A stretch of DNA of 34,834 nucleotides from Thermofilum sp. (lineage in GTDB: Archaea; Thermoproteota; Thermoprotei; Thermofilales; Thermofilaceae): assembly GCA_023269735.1 (NCBI GenBank), contig JAGDWA010000038.1, positions 1 through 34,834 on the forward strand, in the 5' to 3' direction. Within the stretch, counting starts at the first letter, position 1, and every line of letters starts with the position of its first letter. Shown piece by piece: positions 8,201 to 15,625 of the stretch. A program made the position numbers and the translations under genes. Below the pieces are notes generated by a model, which made no database searches, was not told where the DNA came from, and saw nothing but the letters and a program-made list of their open reading frames with translations.

Positions 8201-8863
8201 CGCGTCGACGTCGTCGACGAACACGAAGTCGAAGGTCCTCCCCCTCAGCTGCTCGAAGTTCCTGGCGAGGAACTGCGACGTTGTGACCAGGATGTCGTAG
8301 TCACCTTGCTCCAGCCTCCTGAGGAGCTCCTCCCTGGCCTTATTGGAGGGCGCCACGTAGGCTAGGACCCTCACGTCGATGCCCAACCTCGAGAGGAACT
8401 CTTGGAGCCTCGCGTTGACCTGCCTCACGAGCACGCTCGTCGGGAGGACGATGTAGCTCCTCCGGCCCCTCGCCGCCAGGAACAGCGCCATCACCATCCC
8501 GAAGACGCTTTTGCCGACGCCCGTCGGAGCCAGTATTGTGAAGGAGTAGCCCTTCAGGACGCGGCGCGCCCACATCCTCTGCGCGCTCCAGGGCTTGCTG
8601 CCCACCGCCCTCTCGAAGAAGCTCTCGAACTCGTGCAACTCCTCCTCCTCCCTAAGGAGGCGCTGGTAACCCCCGCACCTCTCGCTCTCGGACAGCAGCC
8701 TGCAGACCTCCCTCAGGAACTCGAGCCTCTGCGCTCGCTTCTCTAGCAGCTTGGCCGGCACCTCAGGGAGGCACGCCTCGCAGGGCAGCGAGCTGGCTAG
8801 CCGCTCGTCGCTGATCGCCCCCCCGCAGTTAGGGCACTGCCCCCTGATTAGCATCCTAGCCAT
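5240..8863 (-). CDS. rgy: Reverse gyrase
   Basis: The hyperthermophile hallmark enzyme that introduces positive supercoils into DNA using ATP. It has 1207 residues, a normal length with no intein. In order: an N-terminal zinc finger (Cys 10, 13, 28, 31), a helicase-like domain with Walker A APTGVGKS (about 112-119) and FVDDVDA, then a topoisomerase IA domain. The latter starts with LVIVESPTKARTI (Toprim) and continues through a second zinc finger (CRDC...CPRC), LATDPDTEGEKIAWD, and the active-site region LGLITYHRTDS with the catalytic Tyr. The frame is open to a GTG at 8914, but a TATA box lies at 8893-8904, so the ATG at 8863 with a 10-base leader is preferred. nadM follows. Confidence 0.97.
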   Translation of the reverse strand: MARMLIRGQCPNCGGAISDERLASSLPCEACLPEVPAKLLEKRAQRLEFLREVCRLLSESERCGGYQRLLREEEELHEFESFFERAVGSKPWSAQRMWARRVLKGYSFTILAPTGVGKSVFGMVMALFLAARGRRSYIVLPTSVLVRQVNARLQEFLSRLGIDVRVLAYVAPSNKAREELLRRLEQGDYDILVTTSQFLARNFEQLRGRTFDFVFVDDVDAVIKSSRNIDKLLALLGFSEELVNEALRLLKLIASGKAGEDPEGVRRARESLRSKLAEVRHGVLVVSTATGRPRGLRVRLFRELLNFEIGSRAELLRNVVDSYLLVDSDDLEAVAADVAARLGRGGLLFVQPGTPEDRVERLLQLLEERGVRAELITSRNKRVLEAFERGELDVLVGYATYYGLLVRGLDLPHVIRYAVFVNVPHFRLSADVDEASPLRLLQLAQIVRSVTTGPEASSLDRVTATLRRYLAKLDQSAYRALADALSEGKRPEGFLGFLYDRLSELRGLLKELLSRRELLERMQALSLVSIRAVDGRLYVVLPDAPTYLQASGRTSRLYAGGISKGLSVVVTNDRALLEALMKQVKWYVEDARWAVFTQLDLKALTEEIDRDRRLIEELRSGRAQRQVAELVKTALVIVESPTKARTIASFFGRPSRRLVLGMPVYEASVGGLQLLVTASKGHVLDLVTDEGFYGVLLDGGFTPVYATIKRCRDCGEQFTEAKDGACPRCGSRNIVDQAEVVRALQEVSGEVDLVLLATDPDTEGEKIAWDLYSLLAPYARAIKRVEFHEITKRAFEDSLRSPRDVDARRVEAQIIRRVEDRWLGFALSRKLWEQFGMHWLSAGRVQTPVLGWVIEQYLRAESSLKTVFRVTLENGATFTLESDAAGAEARKLAKELRGALARVEEVGVEDQRLAPPPPYSTDTMLKDAVLALGASADEVMRLAQDLFELGLITYHRTDSTHVSALGVSIARTYITERFGEGAFVGRTWGQPGAHECIRPTKPYDVDTLRALVNQGVLQLARPLTSRHYRLYDLIFRRFIASQMPEAVVRVQRVRVTVGPLGRELTAYVGVVSPGFTAVYQPFTLSRVEGGVYKVVEVRHRRRPTVRLYTQADLVARMKEEGIGRPSTYARIISTLLERKYVIETKRHRLVPTELGVKVFNYLKENYGDMVSVERTRRVESLMDSVERGEADYLSVLRMLYEEVGKIG

Positions 8864-8892
8864 CCCGCTTTCGCCGGGCGGCCCCTGGCTCG

Positions 8893-8904
8893 GAGATAAA
8901 AGAG
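8893..8904 (-). promoter_or_regulatory. TATA box of reverse gyrase operon
   Basis: CTCTTTTATCTC on the minus strand, centred about 36 bases before the ATG at 8863. It lies inside the longer open frame and therefore argues against a start at 8914. Confidence 0.6.
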
Positions 8905-8954
8905 TTGCGACCACTGAACCAGAGGAAGGCGAAATGCTAATTATTCTAGTTGAG

Positions 8955-9884
8955 CTATGATAGGCCAGCCAGCTTCATCAGCCTGTTCCAGTTCTCCTCC
9001 ACGTCCCGCTTTAGTTGCTCTAGTATGTGCTTGTTCTCCGGCCTAAGCAGGTGGGCGAACCTCCCCTGTAGCTTCAGGAAGTCCTCCAGAGGCCTCGGGT
9101 TCCTGACCACCACGTTAATCCTGTACGTGCCATCCTCGTACTCGTAGAGCGGCCAGTACCTAGTCTGGACGGCCAACCTCGACACCTCGATCGACTTGGC
9201 CGTATCGAACCGCCACCCTGTGGGGCATGGGCAGAAGTAGTGGAGGACCGTTGGCCCCTCCACTGAGGCCGCCTTGACGATCTTGTTGTACATGTCGACG
9301 GGGTACGCGGGGTTCATGGTTGCCGCGTACCTCACGCCGTGCGAAATCGCGATGCCCATTAGATCCTTCTTCCTCTCTATCTTGCCGGGCACCACCGAGC
9401 CAGCGGGTGTGGTGGTGGTGGCTGCGCCCCGCGGCGTGGCGCCGCTCCTCTGGATCCCCGTGTTCATGTAGGCTTCATTGTCGTAGCATATGAAGATCAT
9501 GTCGTGCCCACGCTCGAGGGCTCCGCTCAGGGCCTGGAGCCCGATGTCGAAGGTGCCACCGTCGCCGGCGAGCGCGATGATCTTAGGCCTCTTAACCCCC
9601 CTCTTCTTCTCGAGGGCCTTGAATGCCGCCTCGATGCCGGCCGCGGTTGCGGCAACATTCTCGAAAGCGTTGTGCACCCAGGGGACCTTCCAGCTCGTGT
9701 AGGGGTATATCGTCGTCGCCACCTCGAGGCAGCCAGTGGCGTTGACGATCACCTTCGGACCCGGGATGGCCTTCAGGACCATCCTCACCAGCTGCGGGAT
9801 CCCGCAGCCCGCGCAGAGCCTGTGGCCCGGCGTGAAGAGCTCCTCCCTCGGTATCTCCTTCAGGGTCTTAATCGGAGTGGCCAT
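8955..9884 (-). CDS. porB: Pyruvate:ferredoxin oxidoreductase, beta subunit
   Basis: The thiamine-diphosphate-binding beta subunit of pyruvate:ferredoxin oxidoreductase, which converts pyruvate and CoA to acetyl-CoA and CO2 while reducing ferredoxin. The 309 residues show LCAGCGIPQLVRM (cluster-ligand Cys and start of the TPP region), GDGGTFDIGLQALSGALERG (TPP/Mg site) and YDNEAYMNTGIQRSG. A later Cys pair is in FCPCPTGW. It is the last gene of the gamma-delta-alpha-beta operon, six bases after porA. Substrate choice between pyruvate and other 2-oxoacids is inferred from subunit layout and not proven. Confidence 0.93.
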   Translation of the reverse strand: MATPIKTLKEIPREELFTPGHRLCAGCGIPQLVRMVLKAIPGPKVIVNATGCLEVATTIYPYTSWKVPWVHNAFENVAATAAGIEAAFKALEKKRGVKRPKIIALAGDGGTFDIGLQALSGALERGHDMIFICYDNEAYMNTGIQRSGATPRGAATTTTPAGSVVPGKIERKKDLMGIAISHGVRYAATMNPAYPVDMYNKIVKAASVEGPTVLHYFCPCPTGWRFDTAKSIEVSRLAVQTRYWPLYEYEDGTYRINVVVRNPRPLEDFLKLQGRFAHLLRPENKHILEQLKRDVEENWNRLMKLAGLS

Positions 9885-9890
9885 GCGAGC

Positions 9891-11093
9891 TCACCTCACG
9901 CCCAGCCAGATCTCCCTCTCTTTAACCTCTCCCGTCCTCGCGGCCTCGCGAGCCACCTCGAACGCCTCCTCCACGTGCTGGGGCATCAGATCCCTCCCGC
10001 CCAGCCCGTAGATAGCGTTGATGAGCAGGGGCCTCTCGCGCTCGTGGTAGAGCGCGGTGGCCACGTCCATGAAGAGCTGCGCACCGGGGCTCCCGAAGCT
10101 GTAGCTCCTATCCATCACGACGACCGCCTTGAGCCCCCTGAGCGCCTTCGCCAGGTCCCCCGCTGGGAACGGCCTGTACAGCGTCAGGCTGACCACGCCC
10201 ACCTTCTGGCCCTTGGCCCTCAACCTCCTCGCGACGTAGCGGGCGGTCCCAGCCGACGAACCCAGAACCACCACCGCCACCTCAGCGTCCTCCATGAGGT
10301 AGGTTTTGACCGGCGAGTACCTCCTGCCACTGATCTCCTCATACTTCCCGAAGGTCTCCAGTATCACTGGATAGACACGCTTGAACGCTTCGGCTTGCAC
10401 CTTCTTGAACTCCATGTAGTAATCGAAGAGGGCCAGCGGGCCGTAGGTCATCGGCCTCTCGGGGTCTATCGGGTAGACCGGCTCCTTGGGGGGGATGAAG
10501 CCCTTCACAGCGTCGTCGCTCAGGACGTAGAGCGCTTCGAGGCCGTGGCTCAGTATGAAGCCGTCTAGGTTCACAATGGATGGGAAGAGCACGCGCTTAT
10601 CCTCCGAGACCCTAAACGCCATGAGCGTCAGGTCGTAGGCCTCCTGAACGTTCTCGGCGAAGAACTGGATCCAACCGGTGTCGCGGCACGCGTAGGCGTC
10701 GTCGTGGCTGCAGTGGATGTTGATGGGGGCCGACAGGGCCCTGTTGGCGAGCGCCATGACTATCGTGGTCCTCAGCGCCGAGGCTATCCAGAGTATCTCC
10801 CACATCAGCGCCAGTCCCTGGGACGCGGTGGCCGTGAACACCCTGGCGCCCGCAAGCGCGGCCCCGACGCAGGCGGAGAGAGCGGAGTGCTCGCTCTCGG
10901 CAGGTATGTAGACTGCGTTCAGCTCGCCGTTGTTGACGTACTCGGCCAGTCTCTCCACTATGATCGTCTGGGGCGTGATCGGGTACGCAGCGATCACGTC
11001 GACGTCGGCCTGCTTAACCGCGTACGCAACCGCCTCGTTGCCCGTCATCCCCACCCGCTGCTGCCTAGCGTAGGCCGTCTGCGCCACCCTCAT
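9891..11093 (-). CDS. porA: Pyruvate:ferredoxin oxidoreductase, alpha subunit
   Basis: Alpha subunit, which carries the pyrimidine-binding domain and helps close the active site. It starts MRVAQTAYARQQRVGMTGNEAVAYAVKQ, followed by VIAAYPITPQTIIVERLAEYV, the family's substrate-binding YPITPQ motif. SHDDAYACRDTGWIQ and a C-terminal transketolase-like domain follow. The ATG at 11093 shares its A with the porD stop (TGATG), so translation is coupled; a longer open frame reaching back into porD is not used. Length is 400 residues, normal for the split four-subunit enzyme. Confidence 0.94.
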   Translation of the reverse strand: MRVAQTAYARQQRVGMTGNEAVAYAVKQADVDVIAAYPITPQTIIVERLAEYVNNGELNAVYIPAESEHSALSACVGAALAGARVFTATASQGLALMWEILWIASALRTTIVMALANRALSAPINIHCSHDDAYACRDTGWIQFFAENVQEAYDLTLMAFRVSEDKRVLFPSIVNLDGFILSHGLEALYVLSDDAVKGFIPPKEPVYPIDPERPMTYGPLALFDYYMEFKKVQAEAFKRVYPVILETFGKYEEISGRRYSPVKTYLMEDAEVAVVVLGSSAGTARYVARRLRAKGQKVGVVSLTLYRPFPAGDLAKALRGLKAVVVMDRSYSFGSPGAQLFMDVATALYHERERPLLINAIYGLGGRDLMPQHVEEAFEVAREAARTGEVKEREIWLGVR

Positions 11094-11377
11094 CACCCCT
11101 CCTCGACCATCGAGATGGCCTTCACGGGGCACTCGTTGGCGCAGATCCCGCAGCCCTTGCAGTAGTCGTAGTCGACCTCCACGCCGTCGTCCTCCCCCCT
11201 GATGATCGCTGGTTCGGGGCAGTAGACCCAGCAGAGCAGGCACTTGATGCACTTGCCGCGGTCGATGACCGGCCTCAGCGCCCGCCAGCTGCCGGTCTTG
11301 TAGCGGAGGGCGCTCCCAGCCTCGGTTATTACCGGGGCCGCCGGCAGCTCCCTCCAGCTCAGCGGTCTAACTGACAC
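11093..11377 (-). CDS. porD: Pyruvate:ferredoxin oxidoreductase, delta subunit (2x[4Fe-4S])
   Basis: A ferredoxin-like subunit that passes electrons out of the enzyme. Two classical cluster-binding motifs are present: CIKCLLCWVYCPEP and CKGCGICANECPVK. The GTG at 11377 is chosen; it overlaps the end of porG by 11 bases and is preceded by GAGGGGG at a suitable distance. An ATG at 11413 would add 12 residues and overlap porG by 47 bases. The 94-residue length matches archaeal PorD. Confidence 0.92.
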   Translation of the reverse strand: MSVRPLSWRELPAAPVITEAGSALRYKTGSWRALRPVIDRGKCIKCLLCWVYCPEPAIIRGEDDGVEVDYDYCKGCGICANECPVKAISMVEEG

Positions 11378-11930
11378 GCGATACCCCCTCGAAGCACCTC
11401 TTAATAGCTTCAACGTTCCTCTCAGCGAGGTCGGGAACCTTGAACCTCTCCCTCACCGCCTCCAGCACGTTATCCAGCTTCACGATGCCCGCGGCCTTGA
11501 CGAACGCACCGAGCATGGGCGTGTTGTAAAGGGGTCGCCCGAACACCTCCAGCGCGACGCTGTAGGCGTCGACAGCCCACACGGACAGCCCCAGGCTCCT
11601 CGAGCGCTCGAGGAGCCTGTCATCGACCTTCCTTGCGTTAAGGATGAGGAGCCCGCCCTCCTTCACGCCCTCCAGTATGTAGCCGACCTCGGACTGCAGC
11701 GCCGGGTCGATGACCACGACGGCGTCGGGGTTGTAGATCCCGAAGTGCTGCTCGAGGGGCTCGTCGGAGATCCTAGTGAAGGCCCTCACCGGGGCGCCGC
11801 GCCTCTCCGGGCCGAACTCCGGCGCGTGGTACGCGTACTTCCCCTCTAGGATGGCGGCGCGCGCGAGCAGGTCGCTCGCCGTGACAACGCCCTGCCCGCC
11901 ACGTCCGTGCCACCTGACCTCGTATAGCAT
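11367..11930 (-). CDS. porG: Pyruvate:ferredoxin oxidoreductase, gamma subunit
   Basis: Gamma subunit (CoA-associated catalytic domain), 187 residues. It begins MLYEVRWHGRGGQGVVTASDLLA, the family signature with the GRGGQG loop, then FGPERRGAPVRAFTRIS. It is the first gene of the por operon. The ATG at 11930 sits 26 bases from the centre of a TATA box at 11951-11961, so the transcript is probably leaderless; an open frame further upstream is ignored for that reason. Divergent from hsp20, with separate TATA elements. Confidence 0.94.
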   Translation of the reverse strand: MLYEVRWHGRGGQGVVTASDLLARAAILEGKYAYHAPEFGPERRGAPVRAFTRISDEPLEQHFGIYNPDAVVVIDPALQSEVGYILEGVKEGGLLILNARKVDDRLLERSRSLGLSVWAVDAYSVALEVFGRPLYNTPMLGAFVKAAGIVKLDNVLEAVRERFKVPDLAERNVEAIKRCFEGVSRVS

Positions 11931-11950
11931 CGACGTCCTTCTCACCCTTC

Positions 11951-11961
11951 GACTTTTTAAG
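11951..11961 (-). promoter_or_regulatory. TATA box of por operon
   Basis: CTTAAAAAGTC on the minus strand, centred 26 bases before the porG ATG. It drives the four-gene gamma-delta-alpha-beta operon. Confidence 0.6.
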
Positions 11962-11979
11962 CGTTGCTGCAAGCACGCA

Positions 11980-11990
11980 GCTTTTTTATT
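11980..11990 (+). promoter_or_regulatory. TATA box of hsp20-coaD unit
   Basis: GCTTTTTTATT, centred about 33 bases before the hsp20 ATG, predicting a leader of about 7 bases. It is separate from the por promoter about 30 bases to the left. Confidence 0.6.
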
Positions 11991-12018
11991 GAGGGGTCGA
12001 GGGGAGCTCCCGGTCGAG

Positions 12019-12456
12019 ATGAGCGAGCAGGCGGTGCAGGAGGTGAGCAACATCATAGCTCAGGTTCACCGCGAGGTTGAGAAGGCGTTTAGGGAGCTCT
12101 GGGCTCGACTCTCCGGCGAGGGCTTGGCCCCCCTGGCTTGGGAGCCGCCGGCTGACGCCATAGAGGGGAAGGATGAGGTGATCATCCTGGTTGACGTGCC
12201 CGGCTTCACGAAGGACGAGATTAAGGTCAAGGTGACGGAGAGCTCGGTCGAGATCTCGGCTCAGAAGGGCGCTCCCGCACTCCCTGGGGGGAGGTACATC
12301 CTCCGGCAGCGAACCTGGGCGTCGCTCTACAAGAGGATCGACCTCCCCGTCAAGGTGCGCCCCGAGCTCGCCAAGGCGCGGCTCGAGAACGGGGTCCTAG
12401 AGGTCAGGGTCCCGAAGAGCGAGCTGGCGAGGGAGGTCCAGGTAACGGTGGAGTAG
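12019..12456 (+). CDS. hsp20: Small heat-shock protein, Hsp20 family
   Basis: An ATP-independent holdase that keeps unfolding proteins soluble. The 145 residues have a helical N-terminal arm (1-45), then an alpha-crystallin domain starting around PPADAIEGKDEVIILVDVPG. The conserved AxxxNGVL motif near the domain end is seen as ARLENGVLEVRVPK. The C-terminal tail is very short (VQVTVE), so the usual IxI oligomerisation motif is absent or reduced to VTV. The ATG at 12019 fits the TATA box. coaD follows after 12 bases, and the two are probably co-transcribed. Confidence 0.92.
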   Translation: MSEQAVQEVSNIIAQVHREVEKAFRELWARLSGEGLAPLAWEPPADAIEGKDEVIILVDVPGFTKDEIKVKVTESSVEISAQKGAPALPGGRYILRQRTWASLYKRIDLPVKVRPELAKARLENGVLEVRVPKSELAREVQVTVE

Positions 12457-12468
12457 ACTCGACCGGCT

Positions 12469-12945
12469 GTGCCCAGGTACAGGAAGGTCGCAGTGGGCGG
12501 GACGTTCTCTTTCTTCCACGCAGGCCACCGCCACCTCATCAGGCGGGCGCTGGAGCTGGGCGAGGAGGCCGTGATAGGAGTGGTCAGCGACGAGTACGCC
12601 GCAAGGCGGCGCAAGAAGCACCCGGTGGAACCCTTCGAGGTAAGGGCGCTTAGGGTGCTGAGGTACAGCCTGAGGAAAGCAAGACCGGGGCAGAAGGTTA
12701 CGCTGGTGCCGCTCGACGACGTGGCGGGGCCTGCGGGTTACGACCCGGAGGTCGACGCGCTAGTCGCGACAGAGGAGACGTTCGTCAACGCCCTCGCGGT
12801 CAACGGGGAGCGTGCTCAGCGAGGGCTCGCACCCCTCGCGATAGAGGTTGTCGAGCCCGTGCTGGGACCTGGGGGCGAGCCCCTATCCAGCACTAGGCTG
12901 TGGCACGAGCTGGCAAGCGAAGGATGCGCCGAGCGAGACCCTTGA
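12469..12945 (+). CDS. coaD: Phosphopantetheine adenylyltransferase, archaeal type
   Basis: Adenylates 4'-phosphopantetheine to dephospho-CoA, the penultimate step of CoA synthesis. The nucleotidyltransferase motif GGTFSFFHAGHRHLI is at residues 9-23, and the phosphate-binding SSTRLW lies near the C-terminus. YDPEVDALVATEETF is also characteristic. The start is a GTG at 12469, 12 bases after hsp20, with no clear ribosome-binding site. The C-terminal 53 bases overlap, antisense, the end of a small membrane-protein gene. The family is the archaeal COG1019 group, distinct from bacterial CoaD, so the symbol follows convention only. Confidence 0.88.
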   Translation: MPRYRKVAVGGTFSFFHAGHRHLIRRALELGEEAVIGVVSDEYAARRRKKHPVEPFEVRALRVLRYSLRKARPGQKVTLVPLDDVAGPAGYDPEVDALVATEETFVNALAVNGERAQRGLAPLAIEVVEPVLGPGGEPLSSTRLWHELASEGCAERDP

Positions 12946-13117
12946 GGAGGAAGTACCAAGCAGCTGCCCAAGCAGCGAAGAGCGCCGAGCCGACCACGCT
13001 GCGCAGGACGCTGGCGCCCACGGCACGCAGCACGACAGCTTCTATGAGCACCAGGACGCCGAGGGAGGATGCCCAGACCGCCGCCACCAGCAGGCCCAGC
13101 ACCGCCACGGACCTCAT
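12893..13117 (-). CDS. Small two-helix membrane protein
   Basis: A 74-residue hydrophobic protein I cannot assign to a family. Two membrane segments are visible: about residues 3-27 (VAVLGLLVAAVWASSLGVLV) and 38-57 (VVGSALFAAWAAAWYFLLKG), with a basic C-terminus. The ATG at 13117 is 4 bases after the stop of the glycosyltransferase gene and has GGTGA in front of it, which supports it as the last gene of the four-gene operon. Its 3' end overlaps coaD by 53 bases on the opposite strand. It may be a partner of the membrane-bound transferase, but that is an inference from position only. Confidence 0.6.
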   Translation of the reverse strand: MRSVAVLGLLVAAVWASSLGVLVLIEAVVLRAVGASVLRSVVGSALFAAWAAAWYFLLKGLARRILRLPARATA

Positions 13118-13121
13118 AGCG

Positions 13122-14120
13122 TCACCTGGGTATCATCAGCGAGGAGAGGGCGGCTAGCAAGCTGCTCAGCCCGCTCAGCGCCACCAGCCTCTTGACAACC
13201 TGCTGCTCCCCTAGCGGCCCATCGATTGAGAGGATTAAGCGCACCAGCGACACGGGGGCTTCGGGGTCCGTTGACGCTGCGAGCTTGTAGTCGGGCATGA
13301 TGACCGTGGGCCTCCCCCTCATCTCCCTGTGCTCCTTGAAGCCACCCGAGGATACCACGAGCACGCCGTTGATCACGTGCGGGACGAGAGCTACCGCCGC
13401 CACGTACTCCAGCTGCAGCAGGGCGGCGGCCGCCCCGATGTAGGCACCCACGAAGAGGCTCCCCGAGTCGCCGTTGAGGATGCGCGCCGGGTACCAGTTG
13501 TAGGGGAGGTAGCCGACAAGCGCGCCCACGAGCGGCATTAGGAGGAGAAGGCCCTCCTCCCTACCTAGCGCTACGGAGGCGAAGGCCATCGCGAGCGCCG
13601 AGAGCAGGGAGGTCGCTGGCATTACTCCGTTGAACACGTCGAGCATGTTGACGAGGTTGGCGGGCCCAGCAGCGACCAGCGGCAGCAGGGCCCAGTAGAT
13701 CACGGTGATCCTGAGGCGGCCCAGCACGGGCACCAACGGGCGCCCCAGCTGAACGTGATCGGGCGCGAATAGGTGGGCGAGGAGCAGGGGCACGACGGTC
13801 AGGATCGTGAGCAGGGTCTTCAGCCTGCCCCCCAGGACCTTAAAGTCGTCGATGAGCCCCACGATGAGCGCGAGCGACGAAGAGGACGCGAGCACAGCGA
13901 CCTTGACGGCGCCCTGGGGCCTGAGCGCGGCCAGCAGGGCCAGCGGGAGCATGCAGGCTGCGAAGATCGCGACGCCCCCAGAGTAGGGCAGCTGCGGCTG
14001 CCCCCTCTTGTGCACGTCAGGGCGAGTGTGGCCTAGCCTCCTCATGAGGGCGGCCACGAGCGGCGTCAGCAGGAGCGAGGCTAAGGCGGCGAGGGCTGCG
14101 AGCAGACCTGCGAGCAGCAT
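13122..14120 (-). CDS. Polyprenyl-phosphate sugar-1-phosphate transferase (GT4, MraY/WecA/AglH-like)
   Basis: A multi-pass membrane enzyme of the family that moves a sugar phosphate (typically GlcNAc-1-P from UDP-GlcNAc) to a polyprenyl or dolichyl phosphate, the first step of N-glycan lipid-carrier assembly. Family motifs in order: DVHKRGQPQLPYSGGVAIF near the N-terminus, GLIDDFKVLGGR with the catalytic DD pair, NLVNMLDVFNG, NWYPARILNGDSGSLFVG, and the cytosolic loop HVINGVLVVSSGGFKE. Around ten hydrophobic segments are seen. The ATG at 14120 is used, 2 bases after the preceding stop; a GTG at 14129 would overlap that gene. The exact sugar is unknown. Confidence 0.85.
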   Translation of the reverse strand: MLLAGLLAALAALASLLLTPLVAALMRRLGHTRPDVHKRGQPQLPYSGGVAIFAACMLPLALLAALRPQGAVKVAVLASSSSLALIVGLIDDFKVLGGRLKTLLTILTVVPLLLAHLFAPDHVQLGRPLVPVLGRLRITVIYWALLPLVAAGPANLVNMLDVFNGVMPATSLLSALAMAFASVALGREEGLLLLMPLVGALVGYLPYNWYPARILNGDSGSLFVGAYIGAAAALLQLEYVAAVALVPHVINGVLVVSSGGFKEHREMRGRPTVIMPDYKLAASTDPEAPVSLVRLILSIDGPLGEQQVVKRLVALSGLSSLLAALSSLMIPR

Positions 14121-14121
14121 G

Positions 14122-15093
14122 TCACCCACCCAGGAGGGCGGCAGCGATTAGGGGGAAGACCAGCGTGGCGTCCGCCGGCACGGTAACGTGTTTAGAGGTG
14201 GGCTTGATCTTGCCCCAGCTGATCGCCTCCCTGGTGCGCGCGCCGCTCAGGCTGCCGTCGAACTCAACGGCCGTGGTGATGTACACCGCGTAGTCGAGGC
14301 CCCCCTTGAACTGCGCCCACCATATCACGTGGTGCTTGCTGATGCCACCCCCTAGAACGATCGCGCCTAACCTCTCCGACTCCATGACCAGCTCGGCGAT
14401 CCTGTGCATGTCGCCCACCACGTCGAGCTCCAGCGAGTATCCCCTGCTCCGGCCGACCTCCCTGAAGGTGAAGAGGGCTGTTCCGAATGCCGAGTCGACC
14501 AGGCCTGGGCAGAAGACCGGTACGCCCCTCTCAGCTGCCGCTGCGAGGATCGAGTTGGCATCCTTCAGCCTGACCCCAACCTCCCGCGCGAGCTCGCTCG
14601 GCGTCCAGCGGTCCTTGACCTTAACCAGCTCCTCCAGCATCCTGTGCGTGAACTCCTCGATCACAGGCCCGTAGCTCTCCTTCGGCACGAGTATGTTGCC
14701 AAGCCTGTGGATCTCAAGGCGCTGTAGCATCTCGTCGTCGAGCTCGAGCTCGCCGCGGTAGTAGGGGGCCATGGACCTGGCGATGTCGTGGTCGAACGTC
14801 CCGCCCGTGGTGACGATGGCGTCGACCAGCCCCTCCCTCACGAGTGCTGCGATAGCCCCCCTGAGGCCCGTCGCGACGAGGTTGGCGGTGAAGGCGAGGA
14901 AAACTGTGCAACGCTCGTCGCTCACCATCTCCCTCGCCACCTCCGCCGCCCTCGCCACGTAGCGCGAGCTGAAGCCACCCATCCTGGCGTAGAGCTCGCA
15001 GAGCTTCCTCGCGAGCGGCGACAGCCCCCTCAAGTCATCCACGCTAACGTCGGTGACCTTCTCGACGAGCAAGGCCTCCCGGCTCAAGCCCAT
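14122..15093 (-). CDS. dys: Deoxyhypusine synthase
   Basis: Transfers the aminobutyl group of spermidine to a lysine of translation factor aIF5A, using NAD+. Recognisable blocks: TANLVATGLRGAIAALV, IVTTGGTFDHDIARS, FCPGLVDSAFGTALF and LGGGISKHHVIWWAQFKGG. The C-terminal EAISWGKIKP contains the lysine that forms the enzyme intermediate. The ATG at 15093 is preferred; a GTG one codon earlier (15096) is possible. Second gene of the operon that starts with the aKMT methyltransferase. Length (about 323) is normal. Confidence 0.95.
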   Translation of the reverse strand: MGLSREALLVEKVTDVSVDDLRGLSPLARKLCELYARMGGFSSRYVARAAEVAREMVSDERCTVFLAFTANLVATGLRGAIAALVREGLVDAIVTTGGTFDHDIARSMAPYYRGELELDDEMLQRLEIHRLGNILVPKESYGPVIEEFTHRMLEELVKVKDRWTPSELAREVGVRLKDANSILAAAAERGVPVFCPGLVDSAFGTALFTFREVGRSRGYSLELDVVGDMHRIAELVMESERLGAIVLGGGISKHHVIWWAQFKGGLDYAVYITTAVEFDGSLSGARTREAISWGKIKPTSKHVTVPADATLVFPLIAAALLGG

Positions 15094-15102
15094 CACGCTT
15101 CG

Positions 15103-15576
15103 CTACTCCTTCACGTAGAGGTATAGCTTGTGCGACCTGCCCCCGTCCTGGAAGTTCTCGACCAGCTTCGGCTTCCACCCTACGATCTCGAAGTCATGCG
15201 AGACTATCCTAGCTCCCGGCTTCGCCTCCTTCTCGAGCTTGGGCCTCAGGCGCTCGTTGACGGAGGTGAGCAGGTACATGAAGATCACGTCGGCTGGGGG
15301 TATCCTCAGCTCGAAGAAGTTCCCGTTGATTACGAGAACCCTGTCCCTCACCCCCTCCCTGATCGCGTTGTGGGCAGCCTTGCTAGCCAGGTCGCTCCTG
15401 ATTTCGATTCCAACGGCCCTAGCCCCGAACTCCTTCGCCGCCACCACCAGAACCCTCCCATCACCGCAGCCCAGGTCCACTAGGAGCTCCCCCGGCTTCA
15501 GGTTCGCGAGCTTCAGCATTTCCCTGATCACTTCAACTGGCGTCGGCACGAAGGGGACCGAGACGTAGTAGCTCAC
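15103..15576 (-). CDS. Protein lysine methyltransferase, aKMT type
   Basis: A small class I SAM-dependent methyltransferase of 157 residues. DLGCGDGRVLVVAAKEFG is the SAM-binding glycine loop. The overall pattern (VPFVPTPVEVIREML at the start, then GNFFEL, YLLTSVNERLRPKLEKE, GARIVSHDFEIVGWKP) closely follows the crenarchaeal enzyme aKMT, a broad-specificity lysine methyltransferase that modifies chromatin proteins and replication proteins in Sulfolobus. The substrate here is inferred from that resemblance. The GTG at 15576 is about 27 bases from a weak TATA element (GGCTTATGTC, 15598-15607), so the operon transcript is probably leaderless. Confidence 0.85.
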   Translation of the reverse strand: MSYYVSVPFVPTPVEVIREMLKLANLKPGELLVDLGCGDGRVLVVAAKEFGARAVGIEIRSDLASKAAHNAIREGVRDRVLVINGNFFELRIPPADVIFMYLLTSVNERLRPKLEKEAKPGARIVSHDFEIVGWKPKLVENFQDGGRSHKLYLYVKE

Positions 15577-15597
15577 GTGGGGCCGCGGAGCGGCTGA

Positions 15598-15607
15598 GAC
15601 ATAAGCC
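15598..15607 (-). promoter_or_regulatory. TATA-like element of aKMT-dys operon
   Basis: GGCTTATGTC on the minus strand, centred about 27 bases before the GTG at 15576. The match is weak, and it is supported mainly by spacing. Confidence 0.4.
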
Positions 15608-15625
15608 TTCCGCCCCCCATGAATG

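Noticed and set aside
8864-8914. Longer reverse gyrase start at 8914
   Set aside because: A TATA box lies within this extension, and the conserved zinc finger starts after the ATG at 8863.
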